7,223 nucleotides of DNA from an uncultured Clostridia bacterium (GTDB taxonomy: Bacteria; Bacillota; Clostridia; Christensenellales; Pumilibacteraceae), in NCBI GenBank assembly GCA_934229275.1, contig CAKQDN010000053.1:1-7223 (forward strand), given 5' to 3'. Position numbers and translations under genes: made by a program. Numbering within the stretch: position 1 is the stretch's first letter; each line of letters starts with the position of its first letter. Positions 5,671 through 7,223 of this stretch are shown in pieces. The notes below the pieces were generated by a model. That model did not search any database. It saw only the letters and a program-made list of their open reading frames with translations, and had not been told where the DNA came from.

Positions 5671-7223
5671 ATGAAAAAAAGATTAATGGCACTGTTTTTG
5701 GCTTTCGCGCTTTCTTTGTTTGCCGGGTGCGCTCAACAGCAGGGCAATGGTCAACAATCGGGCGGAAATTCGCAACACGGAGGTAATTCCTATAAAATTG
5801 CCGATTTACTCGTCTGGGGAGCGTCGAACACCGAATCGATAATGGCAGACGAAGAACCGAGAAACGTCGTCCCCGATTTAAATATGACGGCAATCAAAGG
5901 CGAAACCGAATCGGGACAGTTTATAATAACTTCAAAATCGGATAAAACGGTATCGGGATATAACGTTATAGCAAGTGACTTAAAAACTGCCGACGGCGAC
6001 GTGATAGACTCCTCGAATATTGAAATTTTCAATCAAAAGTATATAAAGGTTTCCAAAAACTCCTGGACGAAAAACAGCAAAAGAACTGCGAAAATGTTTT
6101 CGGGCTATTATCCAGACGCTTTGATCCCGATGGATAGGGCGGTTGCTAAAAGAGAAAACAAATTAACAAAAGATTTCAATCAGGGCGTTTGGGTGAACGT
6201 AAACGTTCCGCGCGATGCGGCCGCAGGAGATTATAACGGAAAAGTTACCGTCACGCTTGGTGCAGAGAAGAAAGATATCCCTGTTAAGTTAAAAGTTTAC
6301 GATTTGACTATGCCTACGTCGGTTCATGCGAAATCGATGTACGCCATCTGGTATCAGTTGATAGAAAAAGGCGAAGGGAAAAATAATTTGGCTTTACAGG
6401 AAGCTTATTACGATTATTTACTTACCAACAGGCTTAATCCTACCGAAGTGCCGATTTTAGGCTATTCTAACGCGAAAGAATACGCCGAATATATCGTTAA
6501 ATATGCTAAAGACGAGAGAGTAACGAATTATCGTGTTCCTCTTAATTTGCATTATGAAAACAATCATTATTATGCAACCGTAGCCGAAGCAAAAGAGTAT
6601 TTAACGGCTATGGCGAAAAAGCAGCAAGAGTTGCGCGTAAGCGGCGATACTTCTACCGACTTATTCAAAAAGGCTTTTTGGTATACGATTGACGAGCCGG
6701 ATTATACGGGAAATATGGATGACGTAGCGCCCGTAGAAAAAGTCTTGGTACAAGCTAAGAATGAAGTTGCCGCGGAGTATCCTGAATTTGCCGACGGTAT
6801 TAAAAAGGTGGCGCATATTATGGTTACTCAGACTATTCATACCGAATGTGCCGGCGGCGATGCTGACGGCGGTATACAAACCTGGTGCGCTCAATTAAAC
6901 GCTTTCGATTCGGAAAACGAATACTCTTTGGGCGGTAAAACGTTAAGCGCGCGAGAGTTTATTGCGTCGAGAAGAAGCAATCCGAGCGGTAAGGCGGCGG
7001 GTGAAGACATATGGTGGTATCATTGCAATCAACCCGAAAATCCTTATCCTACGGCAATGATAGACGATAATTTAATATCGATGAGATTGCTTACCTGGAT
7101 GCAATATTCTCTTGATATTTCGGGCGTTTTATACTGGTGCGTAAACTACTATCAAAAACTTACCGATAAGGTAACGGTAAGGAACTTATGGGAGGATCCC
7201 GTAACTATGGGACGAAGCAACGG
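5671..7223 (+). CDS. Surface lipoprotein with GH123/DUF4091-type glycoside hydrolase domain (3' end outside window)
   Basis: The frame is open from ATG 5671 to the right edge, 517 complete codons. A short signal peptide ends in the lipobox F-A-G-C with Cys20 lipidated, followed by a Gln/Gly/Asn/Ser-rich linker (about 21-50), so the enzyme should be tethered outside the membrane. Residues about 60-300 form a beta-rich N-terminal domain, then the barrel. The signature is FWYTIDEPD at 336-344 with the adjacent acid pair D341-E342. In GH123 beta-N-acetylgalactosaminidases such an Asp-Glu pair orients the N-acetyl group and donates the proton. Further DUF4091-like marks are IWWYHCNQP (447-455), NPYPT, R472 with W476, and GVLYWCVNYY (485-494). 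The sequence stops at TMGRSN, just where family members usually continue with a G-D-G...YPG segment, so roughly 100 residues are missing. GH123-like fold is likely; GalNAc specificity is only a possibility because DUF4091 proteins are diverse. Confidence 0.85.
   Translation, partial: MKKRLMALFLAFALSLFAGCAQQQGNGQQSGGNSQHGGNSYKIADLLVWGASNTESIMADEEPRNVVPDLNMTAIKGETESGQFIITSKSDKTVSGYNVIASDLKTADGDVIDSSNIEIFNQKYIKVSKNSWTKNSKRTAKMFSGYYPDALIPMDRAVAKRENKLTKDFNQGVWVNVNVPRDAAAGDYNGKVTVTLGAEKKDIPVKLKVYDLTMPTSVHAKSMYAIWYQLIEKGEGKNNLALQEAYYDYLLTNRLNPTEVPILGYSNAKEYAEYIVKYAKDERVTNYRVPLNLHYENNHYYATVAEAKEYLTAMAKKQQELRVSGDTSTDLFKKAFWYTIDEPDYTGNMDDVAPVEKVLVQAKNEVAAEYPEFADGIKKVAHIMVTQTIHTECAGGDADGGIQTWCAQLNAFDSENEYSLGGKTLSAREFIASRRSNPSGKAAGEDIWWYHCNQPENPYPTAMIDDNLISMRLLTWMQYSLDISGVLYWCVNYYQKLTDKVTVRNLWEDPVTMGRSN

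Noticed and set aside
5666..6032. Two overlapping minus-strand frames (5666-5893 and 5790-6032)
   Set aside because: Both are antisense to the start of the GH123-like lipoprotein gene, whose frame shows a lipobox and runs on for over 500 codons.

Overview
The window looks like a carbohydrate-utilisation locus from a low-to-moderate GC Gram-positive bacterium, most likely an uncultured gut-type clostridium. This is inferred from strong AGGAGG-type ribosome binding sites, tight operon spacing, two lipoproteins with lipobox signal peptides, and the pairing of a CUT1-type binding protein and two permeases without their own ATPase. The exact taxon cannot be fixed from the sequence alone.

Layout. 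Positions 2-1924, minus strand, hold one long reading frame, open at the left window edge (641 codons seen, no stop). It encodes a cytoplasmic TIM-barrel protein with a remote GH42-like architecture. Positions 1925-2139 are a divergent intergenic region. It carries a good sigma-A promoter for the minus gene (TTGACA, 17 nt, TATTAT), an extended -10 promoter (TGCTATAAT) for the plus operon, and between them a perfect 9-bp inverted repeat flanked by a second, near-perfect 8-bp pair. From 2140 the plus strand holds a compact operon: MalF-like permease (2140-3075), MalG-like permease (3090-3986), a large solute-binding lipoprotein (4009-5646), and a surface lipoprotein with a GH123/DUF4091-type catalytic domain (5671 to the right edge, incomplete). 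Gaps between these genes are 14 to 24 bp.

How the genes may work together (inference): the GH123-like lipoprotein trims a glycan outside the cell, the binding protein captures the released saccharide, the two permeases import it using an ATPase encoded elsewhere, and the divergently transcribed cytoplasmic barrel enzyme processes it inside. The inverted repeat between the two promoters is the best candidate for a shared operator. The substrate is unknown. If the GH123 assignment holds, a beta-linked N-acetylgalactosamine-containing glycan is one possibility.

No tRNA, rRNA, CRISPR array, insertion sequence or clear terminator was seen. No other stretch over 300 bases lacks a gene.
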